From Gemmatimonadota bacterium (GTDB lineage: Bacteria; Gemmatimonadota; Gemmatimonadetes; Longimicrobiales; RSA9), in contig JADGGV010000277.1 in the NCBI GenBank assembly GCA_019689775.1, positions 1 to 5,829 of the forward strand: 5,829 nucleotides of DNA. The letters run 5' to 3'. The position numbers were made by a program, and so were the translations under genes. Each line of letters opens with the position of its first letter. The stretch's first letter is position 1. A model generated the notes under the pieces. That model was not told the origin of the DNA. It did no database searches and saw nothing but the letters and a program-made list of their open reading frames with translations. Shown here piece after piece: positions 5,735 through 5,829 of this stretch.

Positions 5735-5829
5735 GAGCGTGTCCGAGTAATGGTTTTCAGGCGTGGGCGCCTGCGATCTTGGCGGCGTAGGTCGGGGATT
5801 CGGCCTCGAGCCGGCGCGGCTTGCGCTGC
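5735..5829 (-). mobile_element. End of an insertion sequence upstream of cas10 (partial, family not assigned)
   Basis: Reading inwards from about 5735, the plus strand has GAGCGTGTCCGAGTAATGG, a sequence of the form found at IS termini. It is followed by the 3' end of a minus-strand reading frame that stops 22 bases from the presumed tip. A CTAG (5731-5734) abuts it, as expected for elements that duplicate a CTAG-type target (IS5 and IS701 families include such members). The other end is outside the window, so neither the inverted repeat nor the duplication can be confirmed. Confidence 0.5.
5757..5829 (-). CDS. Probable transposase, C-terminal fragment
   Basis: A minus-strand frame open from the window edge gives 23 residues, QRKPRRLEAESPTYAAKIAG followed by AHA, then TGA at 5759-5757. 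The Lys/Arg-rich start and Ala-rich helical ending are plausible for a transposase tail, and the stop's closeness to a terminal-repeat-like sequence supports that. The gene runs in the same direction as the cas operon. The fragment is too short to name the IS family or to exclude another kind of protein. Confidence 0.45.
   Translation of the reverse strand, partial: QRKPRRLEAESPTYAAKIAGAHA

Overview
The window is GC-rich and holds one compact minus-strand operon encoding a type III-A-like (Csm) CRISPR effector. Insertion-sequence fragments lie at both edges. Composition points to a high-GC bacterium, but nothing here supports a taxon. No CRISPR repeat-spacer array, cas1/cas2, cas6 or csm5 is visible.

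Layout, in the direction of transcription (right to left):
(a) 5735-5829: the end of an insertion sequence with the last codons of a probable transposase.
(b) 5474-5734: about 260 bases with no convincing gene. It contains the AT-richest stretch of the window, an inverted repeat and a weak promoter candidate.
(c) 3776-5473: cas10/csm1, with both palm parts and an intact GGDD motif, but no N-terminal HD nuclease domain and no cysteine zinc ribbon.
(d) 3285-3779: csm2 (Cas11 small subunit).
(e) 2595-3281: csm3 (Cas7 backbone), with the presumed RNase aspartate and a Cys cluster retained.
(f) 1615-2595: csm4 (Cas5-type subunit).
(g) 344-1618: a CARF-HEPN ribonuclease of the TIGR02710/Cas02710 type, in the position where csm6 is usually found.
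(h) 283-306: a perfect 10-bp hairpin 37 bases past the operon's last stop codon.
(i) 1-94: the left end of an IS3-family element and the start of its OrfA.

The genes are packed tightly: a 4-base overlap (cas10/csm2), a 3-base gap (csm2/csm3), a 1-base overlap (csm3/csm4) and a 4-base overlap (csm4/CARF gene). One transcript with translational coupling is therefore likely. The inferred mechanism is that Cas10, Csm2, Csm3 and Csm4 form a crRNA-guided complex that recognises foreign RNA. Csm3 cuts the target, the Cas10 GGDD site makes cyclic oligoadenylate, and that messenger binds the CARF domain and activates the HEPN RNase.

The main points of interest are the reduced composition (no csm5 between csm4 and the CARF gene, no HD DNase domain, no zinc ribbon in Cas10) and the IS elements on both sides. 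Together they suggest either a minimal RNA-only variant or an island trimmed by transposition that relies on crRNA supply from elsewhere in the genome.
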